Source: Bacillota bacterium (GTDB taxonomy: Bacteria; Bacillota; Clostridia; Lachnospirales; Lachnospiraceae). Taken from it: a DNA stretch of 44,145 nt. The DNA lies in assembly GCA_023415655.1 (NCBI GenBank), contig JAEZKD010000240.1, forward strand, positions 1-44,145. Direction: 5' to 3'. This document shows positions 7,695-15,008 of the stretch, piece by piece. A program made the translations under genes and the position numbers. Under the pieces are notes generated by a model. That model did no database searches. It was not told the DNA's origin and saw nothing but the letters and a program-made list of their open reading frames with translations. Every line of letters begins with the position of its first letter. Positions within the stretch are counted from its first letter, which is position 1.

Positions 7695-8888
7695 ATGGCT
7701 AAAGCTAAGTTTGAAAGAAACAAACCACATTGTAATATTGGTACCATCGGTCACGTAGATCATGGTAAAACTACTTTAACAGCAGCTATTACTAAAACTT
7801 TACATGAAAGATTAGGTACAGGCGAAGCTGTTGCTTTCGAAAACATCGATAAAGCTCCAGAAGAAAGAGAAAGAGGTATTACTATCTCTACAGCTCACGT
7901 TGAGTATGAATCTAAGAAGCGTCACTACGCACACGTTGACTGCCCAGGCCATGCCGATTATGTAAAGAACATGATCACTGGTGCTGCTCAGATGGATGGT
8001 GCTATCCTTGTAGTTGCTGCAACTGATGGTGTTATGGCTCAGACTAAAGAGCACATCTTATTATCCCGTCAGGTAGGTGTACCTTATATCGTAGTATTCA
8101 TGAACAAGTGTGATATGGTTGATGATCCAGAATTACTTGAATTAGTAGAAATGGAAATCAGAGACTTATTAAGCGAGTATGAATTCCCAGGCGATGATAC
8201 TCCAATCATCCAGGGTTCCGCTCTTAAAGCTCTTGAAGATCCAATGGGTCCTTGGGGTGACAAGATCATCGAATTATTCGATGCTGTAGATACTTGGATT
8301 CCAGATCCACAGAGAGAAACTGACAAGCCATTCTTAATGCCAGTAGAAGACGTATTCTCCATCACAGGCCGTGGTACAGTTGCTACAGGTCGTGTTGAGC
8401 GTGGTACTCTTCATGTTTCTGACGAAGTTGAAATCGTTGGTGTTAAAGAAGAAGTTCGTAAAGTAGTTGTAACTGGTATCGAAATGTTCCGTAAACTTCT
8501 TGATGAAGCTCAAGCTGGTGATAACATCGGTGCTTTATTACGTGGTGTTCAGAGAACAGAAATCGAAAGAGGACAGGTTCTTTGTAAACCAGGCAGCATC
8601 ACTTGCCACAAGAAATTCACAGCTCAGGTTTACGTATTAACTAAAGACGAAGGTGGACGTCATACTCCATTCTTCAATAACTACAGACCACAGTTCTACT
8701 TCAGAACAACTGACGTAACTGGTGTATGTAACTTACCAGAAGGCACAGAAATGTGTATGCCTGGCGATAACATCGAAATGACTATCGAATTAATTCACCC
8801 AATCGCTATGGAGCAGGGTCTTGGATTCGCTATTCGTGAAGGTGGACGTACAGTAGGTTCCGGTAAGGTTGCTACTATCATTGCATAG
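7695..8888 (+). CDS. tuf: Translation elongation factor Tu
   Basis: 397 residues from ATG 7695 behind AAAGGAGG, starting MAKAKFERNKPHCNIGTIGHVDHGKTT. Upstream in-frame sequence back to 7539 has no ribosome site and does not match EF-Tu, so the longer frame is rejected. P-loop GHVDHGKTT, switch II DCPGHADY and NKCD motifs are present. EF-Tu brings aminoacyl-tRNA to the ribosome as a GTP complex. It is the last gene of the operon. A strong terminator follows, and no rpsJ/S10 cluster is attached, unlike many bacteria. Confidence 0.98.
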   Translation: MAKAKFERNKPHCNIGTIGHVDHGKTTLTAAITKTLHERLGTGEAVAFENIDKAPEERERGITISTAHVEYESKKRHYAHVDCPGHADYVKNMITGAAQMDGAILVVAATDGVMAQTKEHILLSRQVGVPYIVVFMNKCDMVDDPELLELVEMEIRDLLSEYEFPGDDTPIIQGSALKALEDPMGPWGDKIIELFDAVDTWIPDPQRETDKPFLMPVEDVFSITGRGTVATGRVERGTLHVSDEVEIVGVKEEVRKVVVTGIEMFRKLLDEAQAGDNIGALLRGVQRTEIERGQVLCKPGSITCHKKFTAQVYVLTKDEGGRHTPFFNNYRPQFYFRTTDVTGVCNLPEGTEMCMPGDNIEMTIELIHPIAMEQGLGFAIREGGRTVGSGKVATIIA

Positions 8889-8930
8889 TTAATCTAAATT
8901 ATTGATATATATTTGTGTTTAAGCGGTCGA

Positions 8931-8967
8931 AAGCCCCTCAATGTCTATGGATATTGAGGGGCTTTTT
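8931..8967 (+). terminator. Strong intrinsic terminator of the str operon
   Basis: Perfect 12-bp arms with a GC-rich core (8931-8942 aagcccctcaat with 8953-8964), a 10-base loop and a T-tract at 8963-8967. It lies 42 bases after the tuf stop. Confidence 0.92.
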
Positions 8968-9058
8968 ATAGGTTGAATTAGCAGTATTTGATGAAAGTTA
9001 TGAAAATTGTACTATTATAGAGGATTGACTAGGTAATGGTAATTTTATGGCAATTTCC

Positions 9059-9088
9059 TTGCAGTAATGTCGAGTAGCATGATATAAT
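9059..9088 (+). promoter_or_regulatory. Sigma-A promoter for the GGDEF/EAL gene
   Basis: TTGCAG (9059-9064), an 18-base spacer and TATAAT (9083-9088), about 60 bases before the gene start. Confidence 0.6.
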
Positions 9089-9147
9089 CATAATAAGATT
9101 ATTTGAAATTAATTCATTGAAATCATCCGTAAAGGAGAGACTATTTG

Positions 9148-11073
9148 ATGATCAAGAAAGAGCAGAATCGTAAAAGACTTATGATACAAATTGCTGTAAC
9201 AGTAATACTCAGCATAATTGTAGTTTTCTTTTTTTTATTCTCTATCAAGAGTGTCTTATTATCTGAATCAAAAGAACGCTTGACTGAAATCAATCAAGAA
9301 CATTCTGATTTTCTACAGGATTATGAGTCTTTTGATGAGGCGTCTTTGAAGGGTCAGGTGAAAGATATCATTGTATTAGAGCACTCTAATACGAATCAAT
9401 ATTTTGACAATCATACATATAGTTTTATCATTGATAAAGACGGAAGAATCGTAGTTGTATTTGGTGAAAAAGCAGCTCAAAAATCAAATGAGTTGGATTC
9501 TGAGATGATTCAGAGCATAGGAATCAGTCAATCCAATGGATGGAAGACAGAACAAGATGATCAGATAAAAAAGGTGATTTTGGCGTCAGGAAAAGAAGCA
9601 TACGCTGCCATTCAAGAAGCACATATTGTTGAAGGTGGTTATCTGATAACAATAGTAGAAAAATCATTAGTTGATCAAGAGATTAACTCAATTTTTCATA
9701 TTGCAATTGCGATTGTTATCTTAGCCATTATTTCAATTACCTTTGCCATTGCTTATAATCTATATCGACAACGTCGTTATCGTCGTAGATTAGTGAAATT
9801 AGGAGAACCAGATCATATTACCGGGCTTATGAACTATTTCTATCATAAAGCTTTAGCACAACGACTTTTGAGTGAGGAAAAGCGTAGCTATGCTTATATC
9901 TCTGTTGCAATCGATCGCTTTGCACTGATCTCTGAGTTGAATAATAAGAGTGACTGTAATCGATTACTAAAAAGTGTTGCGCTTCATCTATCAAGTATGA
10001 TTGGGGAAGAGGAAACGGTTGCAAGAGTTTGTGATAACGTATTTGGTATGCTTCTTATCTATGAGGATGAACTTAGCTTACGTCAAAGATTAATTCAAAT
10101 ATTAAAAATTGCTGGTAATATTCCAGATTTTGATAATAACTTTTGTAATATTACATTCCACAGCGGTGTGTGTATTGTTGGTAAAGAAACAAATATCGAT
10201 AAGGTGATTCGTTGCGCACAAAAAGCGAGAGTTAATGGTGGGAGCCAATCAATCTCAAACATTAATTTCTATCAGCATAAGAAAGTAAAGCAGGAACAAC
10301 ATAAGTTTATTAAGGAAGCAACGGATGCAATTTACGAGGAACGATTGATTATCTTTCTTCAACCGAAGTATCGAGTTCATTCTGAACGAATTACTGGTGC
10401 AGAGGCATTTGTTCGTTGGAATCATCCGGTGAAGGGGATTCTATCACCAAACGTATTCCTACCACTACTTGAGGAGAATGGTTCCATTGTGCAAGTAGAT
10501 TATTATGTACTTAAAATGGTTTGTAAAATTATAAAAGATTGGATGAGAGATAAGAAGCAACCAGTAACGGTTTCCGTTAACTTGTCCGTTCAACATCTAG
10601 ACCATCCTTCCTTCGTACAAAAGATGGTTCAAATTGTGGATGATTTTCAGGTTCCCCATTCTTTAATTGAATTCGAATTCCCTGAAGCGGCTATCTATGA
10701 AAAACAAGAAAACTTGATAACTGCAATGAGAAAGCTATCAAGTTTAGGTTTTATTATTTCAATTGATAATTTTGGTGCTGGTTTTTCTTCGAAATCGTTG
10801 TTAAAGGAGTTACCACTCCACTTGATTAAAATTGATAAGGGTTTAATCAAAGATTTAGAGGATTCAGAGTTTGCGGATAAAGAGCGTACACTTGTAACAC
10901 ATATTATTGCACTGGCAAAAGAGATGCATGTTGAGGTGGTCGCTGAGGGTGTGGAAACACAAGCTCAAAGAGATCTTTTGCAGCAAGAGCAATGTGATAT
11001 TATCCAAGGTTACTATTATCAGAAACCGATGCCAGCAGCAGAATTTTCACAGCTATTAGAAACGGCTGAATAA
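9148..11073 (+). CDS. Membrane protein with degenerate GGDEF and EAL domains (cyclic-di-GMP related)
   Basis: 641 residues from ATG 9148; the TTG at 9145 is an alternative start. AAAGGAGA lies upstream. TM1 (about 12-33) and TM2 (about 184-207) enclose an extracytoplasmic sensor of about 150 residues. A GGDEF-like domain follows in which the active-site loop reads CDNVF (295-299) in place of GGDEF, so cyclase activity is very unlikely. The EAL domain has EAF (419-421) for EAL, keeps VSVNLS, IKID and AEGVET, but has DNFG (540-543) where active phosphodiesterases have DDFG. That aspartate binds metal in known enzymes, so activity may be lost or weak. It may be a c-di-GMP sensor or a weak phosphodiesterase linking an outside signal to motility. 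Confidence 0.85.
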   Translation: MIKKEQNRKRLMIQIAVTVILSIIVVFFFLFSIKSVLLSESKERLTEINQEHSDFLQDYESFDEASLKGQVKDIIVLEHSNTNQYFDNHTYSFIIDKDGRIVVVFGEKAAQKSNELDSEMIQSIGISQSNGWKTEQDDQIKKVILASGKEAYAAIQEAHIVEGGYLITIVEKSLVDQEINSIFHIAIAIVILAIISITFAIAYNLYRQRRYRRRLVKLGEPDHITGLMNYFYHKALAQRLLSEEKRSYAYISVAIDRFALISELNNKSDCNRLLKSVALHLSSMIGEEETVARVCDNVFGMLLIYEDELSLRQRLIQILKIAGNIPDFDNNFCNITFHSGVCIVGKETNIDKVIRCAQKARVNGGSQSISNINFYQHKKVKQEQHKFIKEATDAIYEERLIIFLQPKYRVHSERITGAEAFVRWNHPVKGILSPNVFLPLLEENGSIVQVDYYVLKMVCKIIKDWMRDKKQPVTVSVNLSVQHLDHPSFVQKMVQIVDDFQVPHSLIEFEFPEAAIYEKQENLITAMRKLSSLGFIISIDNFGAGFSSKSLLKELPLHLIKIDKGLIKDLEDSEFADKERTLVTHIIALAKEMHVEVVAEGVETQAQRDLLQQEQCDIIQGYYYQKPMPAAEFSQLLETAE

Positions 11074-11556
11074 AAGCATAAGATGAAGTTTTCTTTTATA
11101 ATATGGAATACCAAAGATACGAATGGATACCATAATAAATAAAATAATGATTGGTGCAAATGAAAGGAAATCTCTTGTGCCTGCATTTGTTAATTCATAA
11201 TGATTCCAAAGATAGAGAAGTAAGCATACAAATAAAAAAGATATCGAGTATGCTGTATACTTGAATGAGTGATAGTTGTATCTTTTAGCTAAATGTGGAA
11301 GGAGGAGTGTATTTTGCTCTTTTTTTGGGCGAAAGACATGAGATAAGAACAAGGGGAGTAATGCATTCGCAATGAGAACATAATAGGCACGTATACTCTC
11401 ACGAGTAATTATGGTGGATGTAATTAACACAATCAGTATAAGTATAGTTCCAAAACGATTCGCTATTACAGTAGAACGGTATTTACTGATTGATAGAAGC
11501 TCTTGCTCTATTTTTTTAGTTTCAACTTGTTTTTCTTTTGGTAGTATAGACAGCAT
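11056..11556 (-). CDS. Unrecognised integral membrane protein, four predicted membrane segments
   Basis: 166 residues from ATG 11556. I chose this start because GGAGGA ends 4 bases upstream; the longer frame from 11583 has no ribosome site. The first ~40 residues are charged and cytoplasmic. Hydrophobic segments fall near TILILIVLITSTII, YYVLIANALLPLFLSHV, YSISFLFVCLLLYLW and FAPIIILFIMVSIRI, with a basic C-terminus. No family is recognised. Its last 18 bases overlap the end of the GGDEF/EAL gene on the other strand, so neither gene has room for a terminator between them. Confidence 0.65.
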   Translation of the reverse strand: MLSILPKEKQVETKKIEQELLSISKYRSTVIANRFGTILILIVLITSTIITRESIRAYYVLIANALLPLFLSHVFRPKKEQNTLLLPHLAKRYNYHSFKYTAYSISFLFVCLLLYLWNHYELTNAGTRDFLSFAPIIILFIMVSIRIFGIPYYKRKLHLMLLFSRF

Positions 11557-11759
11557 CATTTCCTCCGAAGCATGATTACACAAATGAAATTCTTTTTGAT
11601 TTATATCATATCATGTCGTAAGCAAAAAAAATAGATAATTATTTATTATTTTTTAGCCGAAATAATAGTAGGAAAATATCTAAAAAGAGGAACAGAACTA
11701 AGAAGAGAATCGATTGTTGTATAAATAGCAAGTATAAGGAAAAGTTTTGAAAATTTCCT

Positions 11760-11788
11760 TTGAAAAAATCAGTAAAGACGTTTATAAT
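11760..11788 (+). promoter_or_regulatory. Sigma-A promoter for the mreB-flagellar rod cluster
   Basis: TTGAAA (11760-11765), a 17-base spacer and TATAAT (11783-11788), about 88 bases before mreB, at the end of a 320-base AT-rich gap. Confidence 0.6.
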
Positions 11789-11875
11789 ATAATAGAATAT
11801 GTTTAGACTTGATAATAGGATAAATGAATAGATGATAGAAAATGATTTTTGCGGAATTTTGAAAGGAGAATTACA

Positions 11876-12868
11876 ATGTTAGGTTGCGACATCGGAATTG
11901 ATTTGGGAACAGCGAGTGTCTTAGTATATATAAAAGGTAAAGGTGTTGTATTAAAGGAGCCATCAGTAGTTGCGTTTGATCGAGATACGAATAAAATAAA
12001 AGCAATTGGTGAAGAAGCACGTTTGATGCTTGGTAGAACACCAGGAAATATTGTTGCGGTACGTCCTTTAAGACAGGGCGTTATTTCTGATTATACCGTT
12101 ACGGAAAAAATGTTAAAGTATTTTATTCAGAAAGCTGTTGGTAAACAACGTTTTCGTAAACCAATCATCAGCGTATGTGTACCAAGTGGTGTTACAGAAG
12201 TTGAGAAGAAAGCTGTAGAAGATGCAACTTATCAAGCTGGAGCAAGAGATGTTGCTATCATTGAAGAACCAATTGCAGCAGCGATTGGGGCTGGGATTGA
12301 TATCTCTAGACCATGTGGTAATATGATTGTTGATATCGGTGGAGGTACTTCTGATATTGCAGTTATCTCACTTGGTGGTACCGTAGTTTCTACTTCAATT
12401 AAAATTGCTGGTGATGATTTTGATGAAGCAATTGTTCGATATATGCGTAAGAAGCATAATTTATTAATTGGTGAAAGAACTGCAGAGGATATTAAAATCA
12501 AAATTGGTTCCGCTTATCGTAGACCTGAGGTTGTGGCAATGGATGTACGTGGTCGTAATCTTGTTACAGGACTTCCAAAGACAATTTCTGTTACAAGTGA
12601 AGAAACAGAAGAAGCACTTCGCGAAACTACGTCACAGATCGTAGAAGCTGTTCATAGTGTTCTTGAGAAAACTCCACCAGAACTTGCAGCGGATATTGCA
12701 GATCGTGGTATCGTTTTAACAGGTGGTGGTTGTCTGTTATACGGTCTTGAAGAATTGATTGAAGAAAAGACAGGAATCACAACAATGACAGCAGAGGATC
12801 CAATGACAGCAGTTGCAATTGGAACTGGTAAGTATGTAGAATTTTTAAGTGGACGTAAAGATTCTTAA
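11876..12868 (+). CDS. mreB: MreB/Mbl-type actin-like cell-shape protein
   Basis: 330 residues from ATG 11876 behind AAAGGAGA; the longer in-frame TTG start at 11849 would overlap this ribosome site. Actin-fold nucleotide-binding blocks are visible: DIGIDLGTASVLVY (phosphate 1), MIVDIGGGTSDIAVISLGG (phosphate 2) and VLTGGGCLLYGLEELI (adenosine). The protein polymerises on the inner membrane and guides wall synthesis along the cell cylinder. It is followed by two flagellar rod-type genes, as mbl-flhO-flhP is in B. subtilis, so Mbl is the nearer name by context. It is not next to mreC/mreD, which fits an additional paralogue. Confidence 0.93.
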   Translation: MLGCDIGIDLGTASVLVYIKGKGVVLKEPSVVAFDRDTNKIKAIGEEARLMLGRTPGNIVAVRPLRQGVISDYTVTEKMLKYFIQKAVGKQRFRKPIISVCVPSGVTEVEKKAVEDATYQAGARDVAIIEEPIAAAIGAGIDISRPCGNMIVDIGGGTSDIAVISLGGTVVSTSIKIAGDDFDEAIVRYMRKKHNLLIGERTAEDIKIKIGSAYRRPEVVAMDVRGRNLVTGLPKTISVTSEETEEALRETTSQIVEAVHSVLEKTPPELAADIADRGIVLTGGGCLLYGLEELIEEKTGITTMTAEDPMTAVAIGTGKYVEFLSGRKDS

Positions 12869-12932
12869 TAAAACAAAAGAAGAAAAACTCAATCTTTCAT
12901 CAAAGGATTGATAGATTGGAAAGGAGAAGGAT

Positions 12933-13706
12933 ATGGTTAGAGGTTTATATAGTGCATGGACGGGCATGGCAAATGAACAAAAAAGACTTGATGTAATCTC
13001 CAATAATCTTGCTAACTCTGCAACGGTAGGCTACAAAAAAGAAGGTGTTACGAATCAGTCATTTGACGATATGCTATCGATTAAGATTCGTGACAAGTCC
13101 TCTACTGGAGGAGATAGTAACATTGGCAAGATGACATTGGGTGTAAAAATTGGGGAAGTTTACACTGATTATACTCAAGGTTCTTTAAGAGAGACTGGCA
13201 ATACGTTTGATCTTGCAATGGAGGGTTCAGGTTTCTTTACATTATCCGCACTAAATGGTAATGGGGAAGAAGTGACTAGATACACAAGAGCGGCTCAATT
13301 GGTTATGGACAGAGATGGTTATATTGTTGATGTCAATGGCAATCGTCTAGTAAGCGAGAGTGGCTATTTACAGATACCAACGGATGCTTCACAGGTAATG
13401 ATTGATGTAGATGGAAATGTATTTGCAGATGGCACTTTGATTGACCAATTAACAATCAAAGACTTTGAAAACTATGATTATCTAAAGAAATACGGTGATA
13501 CCATGTATGGTGCTGAGGATGGAGCGATTGAAAAAGACGCGATTAGCCTTGTACGCCAGGGTTTTACAGAACAGTCAAATGTGAATGTAGTAAGCGAGAT
13601 GGTTAATATGATTGCAATTACAAGAGCATATGAAGCAAATCAGAAAATAATACAGTCGGTAGACGGAACATTAGAACTGGCAGCAAATTCGATCGGTAAA
13701 ATCTAA
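12933..13706 (+). CDS. Flagellar hook-basal body protein, FlgF/FlgG family (FlhO-like)
   Basis: 257 residues. The N-terminus MVRGLYSAWTGMANEQKRLD followed by ISNNLANSATVGYKK is the flagellar rod/hook signature. The C-terminus (VNVVSEMVNMIAITRAYEANQKIIQ) is the matching terminal helix that packs with the N-terminal one. Rod proteins leave through the flagellar export apparatus and build the axle crossing the wall. AAGGAGAAGG precedes the ATG. It is 64 bases after mreB and 22 before the next rod gene. By order it corresponds to B. subtilis FlhO. Confidence 0.9.
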   Translation: MVRGLYSAWTGMANEQKRLDVISNNLANSATVGYKKEGVTNQSFDDMLSIKIRDKSSTGGDSNIGKMTLGVKIGEVYTDYTQGSLRETGNTFDLAMEGSGFFTLSALNGNGEEVTRYTRAAQLVMDRDGYIVDVNGNRLVSESGYLQIPTDASQVMIDVDGNVFADGTLIDQLTIKDFENYDYLKKYGDTMYGAEDGAIEKDAISLVRQGFTEQSNVNVVSEMVNMIAITRAYEANQKIIQSVDGTLELAANSIGKI

Positions 13707-13728
13707 GCTTAATGGAGGCTAATGAATT

Positions 13729-14544
13729 ATGATGAGAGCACTTTGGACCGGAGCATCCGGAATGACATCACAACAGACAAATCTTGATACGATATCAAAC
13801 AATTTTGCCAATATTAATACAGCTGGTTATAAGAAAGAGGAAACGCAGTTTTCTTCTTTGTTATATCAAAAGCTTCAAACAAAGACAACCGATGCATTAG
13901 GGAATGCAAAGCCAGTCATTGCACAGGTTGGTTCTGGTGTAAGAACGAATGGCATTGTATCCATCTTTAAACAAGGAAACTTGCAAGAAACAAGTAATGA
14001 CTGGGATCTTGCAGCAGAAGGTAATGGCTTCTTTATGATTCAAGATGCCAATGGAGATACGGCATATACAAGAAATGGTTCTTTTCGCCTTGCGATCGGG
14101 AACAATGGTTTAACTCTTGCAACCGCTGATGGATACCATGTGTTGGATTCTAATGGACAACCAATTACCTTTGCAAATGACATTGATGTATCGAAAGTAG
14201 AGGTAAATGAGTACGGGAATCTTATGATTCCAAATGCTCAGGGAGAACTTGTGACCTCTGAAATTCAAATTGGTATGGCACAGTTCAACAATCCTTCTGG
14301 TCTTGAAAAGGCTGGTCAAAGTTTATTTTATGTGACTGATGCTTCTGGAGAAGCAAGAATTGAAGGAATGGATGCTTCATTGAAAAAAACAAAGATTCAT
14401 TCTGGCTATTTAGAGTCATCCAATGTAGATACTGCAACTGAAATTGTTAATTTGATTGTTGCACAACGAGCATATGAAATGAACTCTAAGACCATTATAG
14501 CCGCAGATGAGATGCTTCAACAGGCAAACAACCTAAGAGGCTAA
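13729..14544 (+). CDS. flgG: Flagellar distal-rod-like protein, FlgG family (FlhP-like)
   Basis: 271 residues. The signature ISNNFANINTAGYKKEE near the N-terminus and the C-terminal DTATEIVNLIVAQRAYEMNS helix mark the FlgG group. A central beta domain contains the block LAAEGNGFFMIQDANGDTAY. The start is ATG 13729, or ATG 13732 directly after it, behind TGGAGG. By order it matches B. subtilis FlhP. It is more FlgG-like than its upstream neighbour, so the pair probably forms the proximal and distal rod. Confidence 0.9.
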   Translation: MMRALWTGASGMTSQQTNLDTISNNFANINTAGYKKEETQFSSLLYQKLQTKTTDALGNAKPVIAQVGSGVRTNGIVSIFKQGNLQETSNDWDLAAEGNGFFMIQDANGDTAYTRNGSFRLAIGNNGLTLATADGYHVLDSNGQPITFANDIDVSKVEVNEYGNLMIPNAQGELVTSEIQIGMAQFNNPSGLEKAGQSLFYVTDASGEARIEGMDASLKKTKIHSGYLESSNVDTATEIVNLIVAQRAYEMNSKTIIAADEMLQQANNLRG

Positions 14545-14561
14545 TCCAGAAAGGATAGATT

Positions 14562-14912
14562 ATGAGTTTTAGCATTCAAAGTGATTATGGTTTTTATAAT
14601 GCAGCTGCCCAAACAGCGAGTACATCAAAGTCTTCAAAACTAGAAAATCAATTATCCAATACACTATCAAGTGATCTCAAGAATGCATCGGATGAAGAGT
14701 TAATGGATGCATGTAAGAGTTTTGAAAGTTATATGGTTCAACAGGTGATGAAGCAAGTCAAGAATGCAGTAGCCAAAAGTGATGAAGATGAAGGCGAGTA
14801 CGTTAGTTACTTTGGAGATATGCTGTATGAGAAGTATGCAGATGACATAGTAGAGTCTGGTGAACTTGGAATTGCTCAGCAATTGTATGAAGCGATGAAA
14901 AGAAATCAATAG
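14562..14912 (+). CDS. Rod-binding protein, FlgJ N-terminal-domain type
   Basis: 116 residues. The core LMDACKSFESYMVQQVMKQV with a later YFGDMLYEKYADDIVESGELGIAQQLYEAM matches the FlgJ rod-binding domain. The muramidase domain of proteobacterial FlgJ is absent, which is normal in Firmicutes. It likely caps or chaperones rod assembly, while a separate enzyme opens the wall. It lies 17 bases after the FlgG gene and a terminator follows, so mreB-flgF-flgG-flgJ form one unit. Confidence 0.83.
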   Translation: MSFSIQSDYGFYNAAAQTASTSKSSKLENQLSNTLSSDLKNASDEELMDACKSFESYMVQQVMKQVKNAVAKSDEDEGEYVSYFGDMLYEKYADDIVESGELGIAQQLYEAMKRNQ

Positions 14913-14921
14913 ATGAGATAC

Positions 14922-14965
14922 AGGGTGTTGCAAATGATTGCGAAACAATCTTGCTACACCCTTTT
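14922..14965 (+). terminator. Terminator after the rod-gene unit
   Basis: Arms 14922-14933 and 14951-14962 pair with one mismatch, and a GATTG/CAATC stem sits inside the loop. A short T-run ends at 14965. Confidence 0.6.
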
Positions 14966-15008
14966 AGCATATGTAGGAACGAGTAGTTTTTTAGCTTGAG
15001 GGAGATTT

